64,000 nucleotides of DNA from Yoonia sp. BS5-3 (GCF_038069655.2 NZ_CP150951.2:930001-994000); one strand, 5' to 3'; numbered from the stretch's first letter, positions 1-9,691 are shown. Numbers and translations: made by a program. The notes: generated by a model from the letters alone, not told the origin.

Positions 1-479
1 GTCGGCGTGTCGGCCATCACCGGGTTCATCGGGATCAGAACCGTCATAGAGACGCTTTCATCGACCGAGCCTGAGATACATTCATTTGGCGCGGTTGGCC
101 CCTCGACCCGGATATCAAAGACGTTCACGGTGCCGTTTTCGTCAAAGAAGACATAGCCCTGATCGGCGAGCATTTGCAGATAGTCTGCATCGATCCGATA
201 AAGACCGGGATTTTCGCCGTCCCAATCCCAGATGCCGCCAACATCACCCGTTGTGGCCGGGCAGAATGGGCCAATTTCAAGATCGTCGGGCAGGTATTTG
301 ACGACATATTCCACACATTGCGCCGGATCGCCGTTTTCCAGCGTGCAGTCAACGATCTGGGGTGTTTCCAGCAAAGCATTGGCCGCGACACTATCCGTGT
401 CACTATGCGCCAGCGCGAGCCCGGGGCCCGCAAGGGCGGCAATCAACGTAACGAGGCTGTTTTTGGTGCGTGCGCTCAT
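1..479 (-). CDS. YHYH-domain secreted protein, N-terminal part (runs off the window)
   Basis: The minus strand is open from an ATG at 479 to the window edge (159 codons), preceded by a GGAGAG ribosome site. It starts with a signal peptide ending ALA, so the predicted mature protein begins with His. The sequence parallels the complete YHYH protein at 27563-28579: both have a VDCTL motif, a GP(F/W)CP motif, a GGIW(D/F)(W/Y)DGE motif and a late I-P-(M/L)-x-PV segment followed by ADTP or SDTP. The YHYH motifs themselves would lie beyond the window edge. It is therefore a paralogue of that protein, function unknown, exported to the periplasm. The family call rests on this similarity, not on a visible YHYH motif. 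Confidence 0.8.
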   Translation of the reverse strand, partial: MSARTKNSLVTLIAALAGPGLALAHSDTDSVAANALLETPQIVDCTLENGDPAQCVEYVVKYLPDDLEIGPFCPATTGDVGGIWDWDGENPGLYRIDADYLQMLADQGYVFFDENGTVNVFDIRVEGPTAPNECISGSVDESVSMTVLIPMNPVMADTP

Positions 480-577
480 ATCGCTCTCTCCTGCTATAGG
501 CATATTGAACGGCCCAGAGAGACGTTTCCGTCGGTGGGCGTGCACGTTTGCCATGGGACTGGGCAAAGAACCTATGA

Positions 578-1687
578 TTATTTCGTGTAACAATCCTGGT
601 ACGCTACATAAGCTTCAGTATCTTCTCCCAGTTCCTTCATCACCGCATTGAGTCCCCCAGTGTTGGAAAGGGAACGCGCGACGTGGGGGTCAAGCCCCGC
701 AGCAAGGGCCTCTTCTTGAATTTGCTTTACCGCATCCACAACGCGCCACTGCGCGCGCAATCGACCGGAAGGCGTTTTGGCGCGCTCTGCAGATTGGCCC
801 GCCTTCCAGCGGGCCTGCTGGATCGTCTTTGCCCAACGATCCATATTTTTCAGATCGAGTGCGGTCTGTTCAAAATTCTCTTCTTCGAACATGTCATCAA
901 GGTCAGACGGAGAGTATTTTCGCAAGCCACATGATCGCGCATGTACCGCCTGATCATCATAGTCGGTACAATAGAACTGGATTGCCGCAGGTTCGTTGTC
1001 TGGAAGCGGCCACAGATGCAGCGAAGCTTTAAAGTTCCGCCCGAATAATGACCTGTCTGGATCAATGCCGAAGCTCTTGATGTAGCGGGTCATGATTGGC
1101 CGGTTAAAGCGCGCGGTGATTTGCCTTGACTGGTACAGCGCGCAATCTTCAAACGGCTCTGGCTTGCCTTCCTCATGCCATTCCCAACGGTGTTTTTCAA
1201 AGCCGATCGTTGTGAAGGCCTTTCGAAGCACGTATTTACCTTGACGGATTTTCAGCCCGTGATGCTGTCGTCGTGCGGTTTCCATGATGCTGTCAAAAGT
1301 TATCAGTTTGGCCGAAGGTAAAACACGCGCAAGGTCTGCCGGAAATTCGGGGCGGGTAATGCCGTCCAAGGGGTGCTCAACCACGGTCAGGTCTGGCGCC
1401 TCAGCTGGCGACCAGATCAACGTGCCATTAAACTTCGGGCAACCGGGGGGATCGTTGGGACGTTTTTCGCCGGATTGCGCACGCCTTTGCATTTCGGACA
1501 GCCACATCAGTGGTGGCATCCGTTCCCCGTGCGTTCGACCGATTGCGAATTCACGGGCGCGTACAACACCGGCGATCAGCGGGGCAAGCTTTTCAAACGG
1601 CCCGGGCACAATTGTCAGGCTGAGATGCTTTTCCCAGGGTTCCATGTGTGTGGGTTCAAACGTCATTGCGGGTTGGCGAAATTTCAT
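578..1687 (-). CDS. hypothetical protein, 369 aa
   Basis: A long open frame on the minus strand with no signal peptide or membrane segment, so probably cytoplasmic. It is rich in Arg, Trp and Pro and has a charged, helical C-terminal third (residues about 260-350, many Ala, Gln, Lys and Glu). I recognise no family. A possible Zn site is not evident: Cys residues are scattered. The ATG at 1687 has only a weak upstream purine run, and an internal ATG at residue 8 is an alternative. It lies 98 bp upstream (in transcription sense) of the truncated YHYH gene, so the two may be co-transcribed. It is separated from ccrM by the terminator at 1769-1800. Confidence 0.6.
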   Translation of the reverse strand: MKFRQPAMTFEPTHMEPWEKHLSLTIVPGPFEKLAPLIAGVVRAREFAIGRTHGERMPPLMWLSEMQRRAQSGEKRPNDPPGCPKFNGTLIWSPAEAPDLTVVEHPLDGITRPEFPADLARVLPSAKLITFDSIMETARRQHHGLKIRQGKYVLRKAFTTIGFEKHRWEWHEEGKPEPFEDCALYQSRQITARFNRPIMTRYIKSFGIDPDRSLFGRNFKASLHLWPLPDNEPAAIQFYCTDYDDQAVHARSCGLRKYSPSDLDDMFEEENFEQTALDLKNMDRWAKTIQQARWKAGQSAERAKTPSGRLRAQWRVVDAVKQIQEEALAAGLDPHVARSLSNTGGLNAVMKELGEDTEAYVAYQDCYTK

Positions 1688-1768
1688 ATGATCGCTTACT
1701 TTATCTGTCGTATTGGATTTGTCAGCCCGATGGGGCGCGCGAAGACCAGCCTAGTCATTTCCCAAAAC

Positions 1769-1800
1769 AAAAAAACCCCGCCATCACCAGGATGGCGGGG
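1769..1800 (-). terminator. rho-independent terminator of ccrM
   Basis: A perfect 10-bp stem (1776-1785 with 1791-1800, CCCCGCCATC arm) with a 5-nt loop is followed on the minus strand by a run of seven T. It closes the ccrM transcript. Confidence 0.9.
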
Positions 1801-1893
1801 ATAAAGTTAGTGCATGCGGTCCTTTCCACCATGGAAAGGGATGCCGCATACACCGGCGGTATCAACGTTGGGAATGCGTCTTGACTGTGACAG

Positions 1894-1896
<3 letters not shown>
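1801..1896 (-). other. structured 3' UTR of ccrM
   Basis: Between the ccrM stop and its terminator lie two further inverted repeats. The first, TGACTG-N3-CAGTCA at 1882-1896, overlaps the stop codon. The second is a hairpin at about 1814-1848 with a CCTTTCC/GGAAAGG stem extended by TGCGG/CCGCA across an internal loop. With the terminator this makes three consecutive stem-loops in about 125 nt. Confidence 0.55.
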
Positions 1897-3093
<1,197 letters not shown>

Positions 3094-3095
<2 letters not shown>

Positions 3096-3726
3096 AATCA
3101 CTTATACTTTTATCTTGATACAAGATGTTGTGTATCGGCTTGAACGAACGTCTATGGTGGGGTGTGACGCCAAACTGCTCAAGGCCCAATTTATGTTGGG
3201 CTGTGGGGTATCCGGCGTTCTTTTCCCACCCATAACCCGGGAACTGTTGCGCCAAATCCACCATGTGTCGGTCGCGCCACACTTTTGCGACGATGGAAGC
3301 GGCCGCAATCGACAGGCTCCGCCCGTCCCCCTTCACGATGGTCTCGGCGGAAATCGTCAGATCACGGGGGATCATGTTGCCATCGATCAGCGCGTGATCG
3401 GCGGTTTGCCGTAATCCCTGAACGGCCCGAACCATCGCGATGTGCGACGCGCGCAGGATATTATGGGTGTCGATCTCTACTACGCTGGCTTGGGCAATGG
3501 CCACATCTGCCTTGGCCATGATCTGGTCAAACAGGGCATCACGCTTTTTCGCAGTCAGCTTCTTACTGTCATTGAGACCGTCAGGCAGATTATCTGGGTC
3601 AAGGATCACAGCGGCAGCACAGACCGGGCCAGCAAGCGGTCCGCGCCCGACTTCATCAACCCCGGCAATAAACAGGTATCCTTTGGCCTTAGCGGCCTGC
3701 TCAAAACTGAAATCGGGTTTGTTCAT
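3094..3726 (-). CDS. rnhB: ribonuclease HII
   Basis: Cytoplasmic RNase HII, which cuts RNA in RNA-DNA hybrids and removes misincorporated ribonucleotides. The GVDEVGRGPLAGPV signature (residues 22-35) carries the first two acidic catalytic residues (D24, E25), and ALIDGN carries the third (D115). The NDSKKL motif follows at about residue 52. From the ATG at 3726 the protein is 210 aa, typical length; a TTG 36 bases upstream is open but less likely. No strong Shine-Dalgarno is seen. It is upstream of ccrM on the same strand, an order common in Rhodobacteraceae. Confidence 0.95.
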
Positions 3727-3762
3727 GCGCCGCTTGTGACCAGTAAGGCGGGGGGCTTGCAA

Positions 3763-3802
3763 GAAAAAAGGGGCAGAGAGCCATGTCCATCCTCTCTGCC
3801 CC
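3763..3802 (-). terminator. terminator of the 154-aa secreted protein gene
   Basis: An 11-bp perfect stem (GGGGCAGAGAG at 3770-3780 with its complement at 3792-3802) is followed on the minus strand by a T run (complement of 3763-3769). It separates the gene at 3886-4350 from rnhB. Confidence 0.85.
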
Positions 3803-3885
3803 CGGTGGTGCTATATGGTCATTGAGAGGCCTAGCACCAGTTTGCGCGGCAACCGGGGCAAGTGGCCGCGCATCTGCACGGCGCC

Positions 3886-4350
3886 TTAGTTGCGCCGATC
3901 CGAAACAAATCCACGTTCGCGCAGGCAAACCGGATCAAAACCCGTTCTTGGGCCATTGCTGCTATAGACCCGGACCTCGCATCGCTCGGGCAGGCTGTTT
4001 ACATGGCGATAGTTCCGCTCAAGGCAGCGCTGGCCATACATGCGCTGCACACCAAAGCGGGTTTCGACACGGCGCAGACAATCGGCGGGCAAAACGCGGC
4101 GGCTACGCTGGGTATTGGAATTCAGGCGGGACCAGTCATTGTCGCGATTGATCCCGTTCCAGCTATTGCCATGTTGGACAGGTGTTGCCGCGCTATCGTC
4201 GCTGTTCTCAAGGGCCGAGCCGATAACGGCGACCGCAGCCAGGCCGATCAGCAATTTGCCGACATCTTCGCGATCAAGACCATTGGCCGCCGCAGGTGTT
4301 GCTGTGGCCAGGGACAATGCGGTGACGGCTGTTATAACTGATTTTAGCAT
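3886..4350 (-). CDS. hypothetical secreted protein, 154 aa
   Basis: A Sec signal peptide (residues 1-22, cleavage near AAA-NG) is followed by a second hydrophobic stretch (about 32-46) that could anchor the protein. The C-terminal half is basic and polar and has four Cys (in the ADCLRR, GQRCLE, ERCEV and DPVCLR motifs), suggesting two disulfides and a periplasmic fold. I do not recognise a named domain. It is single in its transcript, with a strong terminator downstream and a divergent gene at 4519. Confidence 0.65.
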   Translation of the reverse strand: MLKSVITAVTALSLATATPAAANGLDREDVGKLLIGLAAVAVIGSALENSDDSAATPVQHGNSWNGINRDNDWSRLNSNTQRSRRVLPADCLRRVETRFGVQRMYGQRCLERNYRHVNSLPERCEVRVYSSNGPRTGFDPVCLRERGFVSDRRN

Positions 4351-4518
4351 CGGGTGATCCTTTCAAGTGACGCCCAAACGGGGCCTCGTGACGTTGATGA
4401 AAGGAGTTTCCCCAATAAATTTGCAGCCAAGCAATAACGAGGGATGGTTATGGCATGACAAGCGCGATAACATGGGGCGTTATTGAATATCATCTTATCC
4501 TCGGGTCAGATTATGATC

Positions 4519-4800
4519 ATGAAAAATCTTTGTTCCGCATTTCTGTTGATTTGGCTCAGCGCCGGTATGGCCCATGCGGCCTGCTACGCTGATTACAAGG
4601 CCAAGCAAGATAATCCGCTACGGCTGCATTACGGTGTTGTGCGGCTGCCTGGTGAATGCAGCGTACGCGCCGCCGAAAACCTGTTGCGCTCTGCTCTGTC
4701 CCGTGATGGCTGGCAATTGTTGAACGTTGTCGGCGTCTTTGAAGATGACGGTCTGGCTCAGAGAAGGGACAGCGCTGGTGAATACTTCCTCCGCTACTGA
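4519..4800 (+). CDS. hypothetical small secreted protein
   Basis: About 93 aa with a clear signal peptide (MKNLCSAFLLIWL to AHA) and a short mature region that begins with Cys and contains a second Cys in GECSV. No known domain is recognised. ATGs at 4513 and 4519 are both possible; 4519 puts Lys at position 2 and gives a classical signal peptide. The end of the gene overlaps the next frame by 23 bases, so the two are probably translationally coupled. This links the small protein to the membrane regulator that follows. Confidence 0.55.
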   Translation: MKNLCSAFLLIWLSAGMAHAACYADYKAKQDNPLRLHYGVVRLPGECSVRAAENLLRSALSRDGWQLLNVVGVFEDDGLAQRRDSAGEYFLRY

Positions 4801-5476
4801 AGCGCGCGAAATCGGCAATAAAATTGTTGTGGCAGGGATTGGGGCAATTGTCCTGATCCTTGCCATTGCTGCTGTGCTCTTGTTCATCAACCTGCCGGAT
4901 GCGAACGCGTTCAACATGCGGGTCGAACGGCTGTTTATCGAAAATGACACGCTGACCGGCAATGCCGAAATCAAACTGCTTGAGATCCTCGCCGGATCGG
5001 GCACCGCGTTTTCGGATACGCTGGCCTCTTATCGGTTCGTGATTTTCGTGCTGCTGATCTTTGCGACGGCACTGCTTATCGCCGCTGTGGCCTTTCTGGT
5101 GATGCTGATCGCGCTGAACCGCCGGATGGGACGGATTGAACGGCAAGGGATTGAGGTGAACTCATTGACGATCAGCCGCGACCAACGGGCCGTCTATCTG
5201 AATGATTTCGAATTCAAGCTGACCGATGCCGCGATTGAAACCCTGTCTGTTCTTGCCGAAGCGCGGATGGATGACGAGGTCCTGACAGGCGCCGAGATCG
5301 AAGGTGTGATCTCAGGGCGTAGCGCGGCAGATTGCGACGAGGCAGCAGGTGCCACCCGGATCAAGCGGCTGCGCGATACGCTTGGCAACCAGATGATGAG
5401 CGAACTTTTGGTCAAGAACATCGCCCGCAAAGGCTATGTGCTGGCCATCGACAAAGACGTCATCCGGATGGTCTGA
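4778..5476 (+). CDS. membrane-anchored winged-helix regulator, C-terminal DNA-binding domain
   Basis: About 232 aa from a GTG at 4778 that has AAGGGA at good spacing; an ATG at 4745 would add 11 residues. Two hydrophobic helices (about 15-36 and 86-111) flank a loop of about 50 residues, predicted periplasmic. The C-terminal 100 residues look like an OmpR/ToxR-type winged helix: an LNDFEFKLTDAAIETL segment, a helix ending in RIKRLRDTLG, and a terminal ARKGYVLAID hairpin. ToxR and CadC have this domain at the N-terminus, so the order here is reversed. The match is by eye and weak in the middle. It precedes the PstS-OmpA gene by 258 bp on the same strand. Confidence 0.55.
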   Translation: MNTSSATEAREIGNKIVVAGIGAIVLILAIAAVLLFINLPDANAFNMRVERLFIENDTLTGNAEIKLLEILAGSGTAFSDTLASYRFVIFVLLIFATALLIAAVAFLVMLIALNRRMGRIERQGIEVNSLTISRDQRAVYLNDFEFKLTDAAIETLSVLAEARMDDEVLTGAEIEGVISGRSAADCDEAAGATRIKRLRDTLGNQMMSELLVKNIARKGYVLAIDKDVIRMV

Positions 5477-5734
5477 CAGTCTGGCGATAGCTCAATCGCT
5501 GATTCCACAAATTACGTGTTCTTAAATCGTTTACGCAACTTAAAGGCGATATCCTCGCCTGCAGTTAACTTTTTGCTAACTTTTTCCGCGATTGCCTCTG
5601 GTTTGGAAAAAATTTGCCAAAATTTGCGCACAATTCCGCATGCATATGACCAGACGTAAACAGTAATTTCCGGGATTGATGACCCGCCAGTGCGCGCACA
5701 GACGGCAATCCATACCCCCGGATAGGAGTAAATT

Positions 5735-7315
5735 ATGAGCAATATGTGGAATGGCACCGCAATGGGGGTGCTTGCGCTGGTCGGAGCCCTCGCAATGTCG
5801 ACATCGGCAACAGCACAGGAAGTGACCCTAAGATCCAGCGATGGTACCGTGAACATGAGCGGTAACTTCATCGATTTTGTTGACAATTCTTATGTCATCG
5901 CAACAGCACTTGGTGAATTGCGTGTTTCGGCAAGCCGGGTGAACTGCGAAGGCGCGGCCTGCCCTGATCTTGGTGGCGGCGATGCTGACGTGAAAATCGG
6001 TGGGTCTGACACTGTTGGTCTTGGTCTGATGCCACTTCTTCTGGAAGGGTATGCCGGGTCCATCGGCGCGGCCGCAGACATCCTGAACACAGGGAATGGC
6101 GATGATGTCCTGGCCGAGCTGATCGGCGATGAAGGTTTCGGCGAAGAGCTAGGCTCGATCCTTGTGTCTTCCACCACATCCGGCGACGGTTTCGCACAAT
6201 TGCTTGATCAGCAGGTTGAAGTCGGCATGTCATCACGCCGCATTCGCCCGCAAGAAGCGCGCGATCTGCGGGATAGCGGCGCCGGCAACATGGTCAGCCC
6301 TTCGCAAGAACATATCGTTGCGGTGGACAGCCTTGTTCTGGTGACCAACCCCGCAAACCCAATCGAAAGCCTGACAGCCGAGCAGGTTCGGCAAATCTAT
6401 TCCGGCCAGATCACGAACTGGTCCGCAGTTGGTGGGCCCAATCTGCCGATCACTGTTGTCTCCCGTGCAGAAGGATCTGGTACGCGGGCCGTTTTTGAAG
6501 ATCGTATCTTCGGCGAAAGCGTCGCGGCGCTCCCAGCTGGCGCGGTGATCGTTTCAACAAACAGCGATGCTTCTCAGGTTGTGAACACAACCGAAGGCGC
6601 GATTTCCTATGTCGGCTACGCCTTCCAGCGCGGCGCCAATGCGCTGACATTCGTCAACGAATGCGGCATCGAAACAACGCCTGACGCGTTCTCGGCCCGG
6701 ACCGAGGAATACGCATTGCAGCGCCGTCTGTATCTCTATTCGCGTGAAGACACGCTCAGCGATGATGGGCGTAGTTTCCTTGACTACGCAACATCGGATG
6801 CAGCCGACAGCATCATCGGCAAAGCGGGCTTTATCGGTTTCGCCGTTGACCGGCGCGAACAGTCGCTGGAAAGCGACCGTGCACGTTCGCTGCTGGACCC
6901 AAATGCCGACGCTTATGAAGCCGGGTTCATGCGCCAGATGCTCAGCCAGATGGTCGACTATGACCGGCTGTCCACAACATTCCGCTTCCGCACAGGTTCA
7001 GCCCAGCTGGACGAGCGGGGACGCATCGATAAAGACCGTTTGATCGAGTATCTCGAAACACAGCCTTCCGGCACCGAAATTCTGGTGGTTGGGTTCACTG
7101 ATACAGTTGGTCAATTTGACGGCAACCTGGCTTTGTCACAGCAACGTGCTGGGCAGGTCGCAAACGAACTGCGCGAAACATCTGGCGGGCGGTTGTCGAA
7201 TATCGACATCAGCTCTGTCGGTTACGGTGAAATCGCGCCTTCTGGCTGCAACAGCAGCGAAGAAGGGCGCCGGATCAACCGTCGCGTCGAAATCTGGATC
7301 AAAGCACCCGCTTAA
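5735..7315 (+). CDS. PstS-like substrate-binding protein fused to OmpA domain
   Basis: 526 aa with a Sec signal peptide (cleavage near residue 28) and an AGGAG ribosome site. Residues about 85-370 resemble the phosphate-binding PstS fold: a GSDTVG motif, a SRAEGSGTRAVFED segment typical of the anion-binding helix, and LTAEQVRQIYSGQITNW. Residues about 415-525 are an OmpA/MotB-type peptidoglycan-binding domain (FRFRTGSAQLDERG, VGFTDTVG, RINRRVEIW). There is no lipobox and no transporter permease nearby. The protein probably sits in the periplasm bound to peptidoglycan and binds phosphate or another anion for sensing or storage, not for direct ABC import. Confidence 0.85.
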   Translation: MSNMWNGTAMGVLALVGALAMSTSATAQEVTLRSSDGTVNMSGNFIDFVDNSYVIATALGELRVSASRVNCEGAACPDLGGGDADVKIGGSDTVGLGLMPLLLEGYAGSIGAAADILNTGNGDDVLAELIGDEGFGEELGSILVSSTTSGDGFAQLLDQQVEVGMSSRRIRPQEARDLRDSGAGNMVSPSQEHIVAVDSLVLVTNPANPIESLTAEQVRQIYSGQITNWSAVGGPNLPITVVSRAEGSGTRAVFEDRIFGESVAALPAGAVIVSTNSDASQVVNTTEGAISYVGYAFQRGANALTFVNECGIETTPDAFSARTEEYALQRRLYLYSREDTLSDDGRSFLDYATSDAADSIIGKAGFIGFAVDRREQSLESDRARSLLDPNADAYEAGFMRQMLSQMVDYDRLSTTFRFRTGSAQLDERGRIDKDRLIEYLETQPSGTEILVVGFTDTVGQFDGNLALSQQRAGQVANELRETSGGRLSNIDISSVGYGEIAPSGCNSSEEGRRINRRVEIWIKAPA

Positions 7316-7326
7316 TCCATCCCATC

Positions 7327-7348
7327 AAGGGGGCTGATGCCCCCTTTT
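7327..7348 (+). terminator. terminator after the PstS-OmpA gene
   Basis: An AAGGGGGC arm, 4-nt loop and GCCCCCTTTT arm form a short GC-rich hairpin ending in T residues, 11 bp after the stop codon. Confidence 0.8.
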
Positions 7349-7436
7349 ACAAAACTGAACCGCACCGGCGCTGTGTTCAAAAAGCATAGCGCCGGTTCAA
7401 TCTACGAACACGGCACACCATAAAGAAGGGCTCAAA

Positions 7437-8381
7437 ATGCGAAATTCAACTGTTGATAGAAGAATGCAGACCCCCTTGGGGAAACGCACCCGGACCGCAG
7501 CGCGCCGGTTCGTCTCTGTTGCAGCGATAGCATGCGCCCTCTGCACAGGCGCACAGGCCCAAAGCATTGCATCCGATGTTGGGGCCAGCGAACGGATTAA
7601 CGTAGCCGGTCAGCTGAGTACGCTCAGCCAGCGGATCATCGCATCCGCCTGCAACCTTAATTCCGGCATCTCAGTCCGCGAAAGCCAGGCCGTGCTGCAG
7701 GTCTCAGCCGACCAGTTCAGCGTCATCAATGACGCATTGCTATATGGAAACGCCCGCATGGGCATCCTGGGCGAAGAAACACGGTCCAGAACACTGCAGG
7801 TCATCGAAGAACTGGACAACGCTTGGGAGCCCCTTCTAGACGAAGCGCGCGCCACACCTGTTGCAGGCAATGACAATGCACGTATCCAATCACTTGCCGA
7901 ACAAAGCGAGCCCTTGCTCGAAACTGCGAATATCCTGGTGGCCGAGATCACCGGCCAATATGCCGATCCGGTCGCATTGCTGCATGCCGATGCGCTGCTG
8001 ATCGATCTGGCTGGCCGTCAGCGGATGCTGGCTGCACGCATGTCCAAAGATATCTGTCTGATTGCCTCTGGTATCGCGGTCGATGCTGCAAAGGCGGATC
8101 TTGCGGAATCCAGCGCCCTGTTTGGCGATACACTGGCCGCCCTGCGCAACGGCATGCCAAGCGTTGGCGTCCGCCCACCCCCATCGCAAAAGATCGAAGA
8201 CGGTCTGCAATTCGTTGTTGAAGAGTGGGAAAATATCCAGCCATTCCTGGCCCGCGCCGCAGCCGGCGAAACATTGAACGAGGCAGAGCGTCAACGCGTC
8301 TTCTTCGCCTTTCTCGGGATCGAGGCGCGCATGAACAATGTTGTGGTCTCATATGACCAGAACTCAAAACTGGGGCTGTAA
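7437..8381 (+). CDS. periplasmic PilJ/NarX-type sensor-domain protein
   Basis: 314 aa with AGAAGGG upstream, a long basic N-terminus and a signal sequence ending AQA near residue 42. Two copies of the PilJ (type IV pili methyl-accepting chemotaxis transducer N-terminal) motif are visible: NVAGQLSTLSQRIIASAC (about 55-72) and LAGRQRMLAARMSKDICL (about 190-207). The second is close to the NarX P-box. There is no transmembrane helix after the signal, no HAMP and no kinase or MCP domain, so this is a free periplasmic sensor half. Similar orphan proteins occur in Rhodobacteraceae. It follows the PstS-OmpA gene after a terminator and may act with it. Confidence 0.75.
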   Translation: MRNSTVDRRMQTPLGKRTRTAARRFVSVAAIACALCTGAQAQSIASDVGASERINVAGQLSTLSQRIIASACNLNSGISVRESQAVLQVSADQFSVINDALLYGNARMGILGEETRSRTLQVIEELDNAWEPLLDEARATPVAGNDNARIQSLAEQSEPLLETANILVAEITGQYADPVALLHADALLIDLAGRQRMLAARMSKDICLIASGIAVDAAKADLAESSALFGDTLAALRNGMPSVGVRPPPSQKIEDGLQFVVEEWENIQPFLARAAAGETLNEAERQRVFFAFLGIEARMNNVVVSYDQNSKLGL

Positions 8382-8399
8382 ATCACCCCAAGCCTGACG

Positions 8400-8432
8400 A
8401 AGGCGCCGCCCCCAAGGGCTGGCGCCTTTTTT
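8400..8432 (+). terminator. bidirectional terminator between the PilJ-domain gene and the LacI gene
   Basis: An AAGGCGCC/GGCGCCTT stem with a 13-nt loop and a T run on the plus strand. It lies between two convergent genes. Confidence 0.8.
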
Positions 8433-8439
8433 CTTAGTT

Positions 8440-9462
8440 CTACCGGCGCAGCGTTGTGCCAAACTGCAAAACGGGGCTCAGGGCAATGACGGTTTCATCG
8501 ACCGGTGCATCATCTTGATTGCGAGCGGCGATAATCTGGGCGGCTTTGATCCCGATATCGCGGCGGCAGGCATCCATCGTCGCCAGTTGGCGGGGCAAAC
8601 CGTCAAGCAGTTCAACGCCATTGAAGGCCGCCAGCCCAATCTGCCCGGGCACATCCATGCCCTTTTCCAGCAAATAAAGCAGACCACCCGCGCCGATCAT
8701 ATCGTTTGAATAATAAAGAAAATCCAGATCAGGGGTCCGGTCAATCATCTTGGCGGTCATCTCGCGGCCCTTGGCAAGGGCCGAACCGCCGGAATAGAAT
8801 TCCTGATCGGCAATCTCGACCCCGGCCTGCGCCAGGGTGCGGGTGAAGCCTTCAAACCGTTTTCGGGCACGGTGATCCAGCGGCATTTTGGTGCCCATGA
8901 ACCCGATGCGTTTATACCCGGCTTTGATGATCTCTTCGGCCATGATGCGCCCGGCCCTGCGGTGCGAAATTCCAACGCAGGTGTCCACCGGCTCGCCATC
9001 GACATCCATGATCTCAACAACGGGAATGCCCGACCGGCGCAGCATCGCGTCCGAGGCTTCTGAATGCTCAAGCCCCGCGATGATAACCCCGGATGGACGC
9101 CAGGACAGCATCTCAAACAGGACCTTTTCTTCCTTTTCCGGCATGTAATCAGTCACGCCCACAACAGGTTGCAGCCCCGTGTCTTCCAGCGTTTCCGAGA
9201 TACCGGACAGGACTTCGGGAAAGACCATGTTGCTAAGAGACGGAATAATCACAGCCACCAGATTGACCCGCTGCGAGGCCAGGGCGCCTGCAATCTTGTT
9301 GGGAACATAGCCAAGCTGCTTGGCCGCATCCTGCACCTTTTGGCGCGTTGCTGCGCTGACATCGCCCTTGTTGCGAAGCACCCGGCTCACGGTCATTTCA
9401 CTGACCCCAGACGCCTCGGACACATCGCGAAGCGTCAATGGCCGCTTGATATTACTACTCAC
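8440..9462 (-). CDS. LacI-family transcriptional regulator (GntR-like)
   Basis: 340 aa. The N-terminal LacI helix-turn-helix (TLRDVSEASGVSEMTVSRVL, residues 10-29) is followed by a periplasmic-binding-type effector domain (from about 60), including NDMIGAGGLLYL and the C-terminal dimerisation region. The overall pattern is closest to the gluconate repressor branch. It is the last gene of a same-strand series after the D-amino-acid genes, with a 229-bp gap that could hold its own promoter. It is the natural candidate to control dgcN-dgcA-aminotransferase, with a D-amino acid, an N-acetyl derivative or a sugar acid as effector. The effector cannot be read from sequence. Confidence 0.9.
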   Translation of the reverse strand: MSSNIKRPLTLRDVSEASGVSEMTVSRVLRNKGDVSAATRQKVQDAAKQLGYVPNKIAGALASQRVNLVAVIIPSLSNMVFPEVLSGISETLEDTGLQPVVGVTDYMPEKEEKVLFEMLSWRPSGVIIAGLEHSEASDAMLRRSGIPVVEIMDVDGEPVDTCVGISHRRAGRIMAEEIIKAGYKRIGFMGTKMPLDHRARKRFEGFTRTLAQAGVEIADQEFYSGGSALAKGREMTAKMIDRTPDLDFLYYSNDMIGAGGLLYLLEKGMDVPGQIGLAAFNGVELLDGLPRQLATMDACRRDIGIKAAQIIAARNQDDAPVDETVIALSPVLQFGTTLRR

Positions 9463-9591
9463 AAAAAGATCCCGTCTGCTTTTTGCCGGATGTTAACGAC
9501 CGCCACGCGCCTTGGCCAGAGGATGTAGAACCGGGCAGAAAGGGCGTGCAACGCGCGCGACGTTCGGCGGCAAAAACGGGCCTTGGTGTAT

Positions 9592-9617
9592 GTACAGGTT
9601 CTGTACGCATTCTGTAC
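9592..9617. promoter_or_regulatory. palindromic element GTACAG-N3-CTGTAC plus a third half-site
   Basis: A perfect inverted repeat, GTACAG (9592-9597), GTT, CTGTAC (9601-9606), is followed by a third CTGTAC (9612-9617). A 7-bp stem ACGGGCG/CGCCCGT with a 6-nt loop comes right after (from 9616). The element lies upstream of the LacI gene. A 21-bp stretch covering the palindrome recurs exactly, in opposite orientation, at 49588-49608. Confidence 0.5.
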
Positions 9618-9691
9618 GGGCGACATATCGCCCGTAGCCCTGTCAAATAAGGGATTAACACCAGTTTCGCAGCGCGTGACGGGACTGCCCG

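Noticed and set aside
9586..9606. The 21-bp element as a PpsR site or a lux box
   Set aside because: PpsR needs TGT-N12-ACA and the spacing here is 11; no luxR or luxI gene is present to support a quorum-sensing box.
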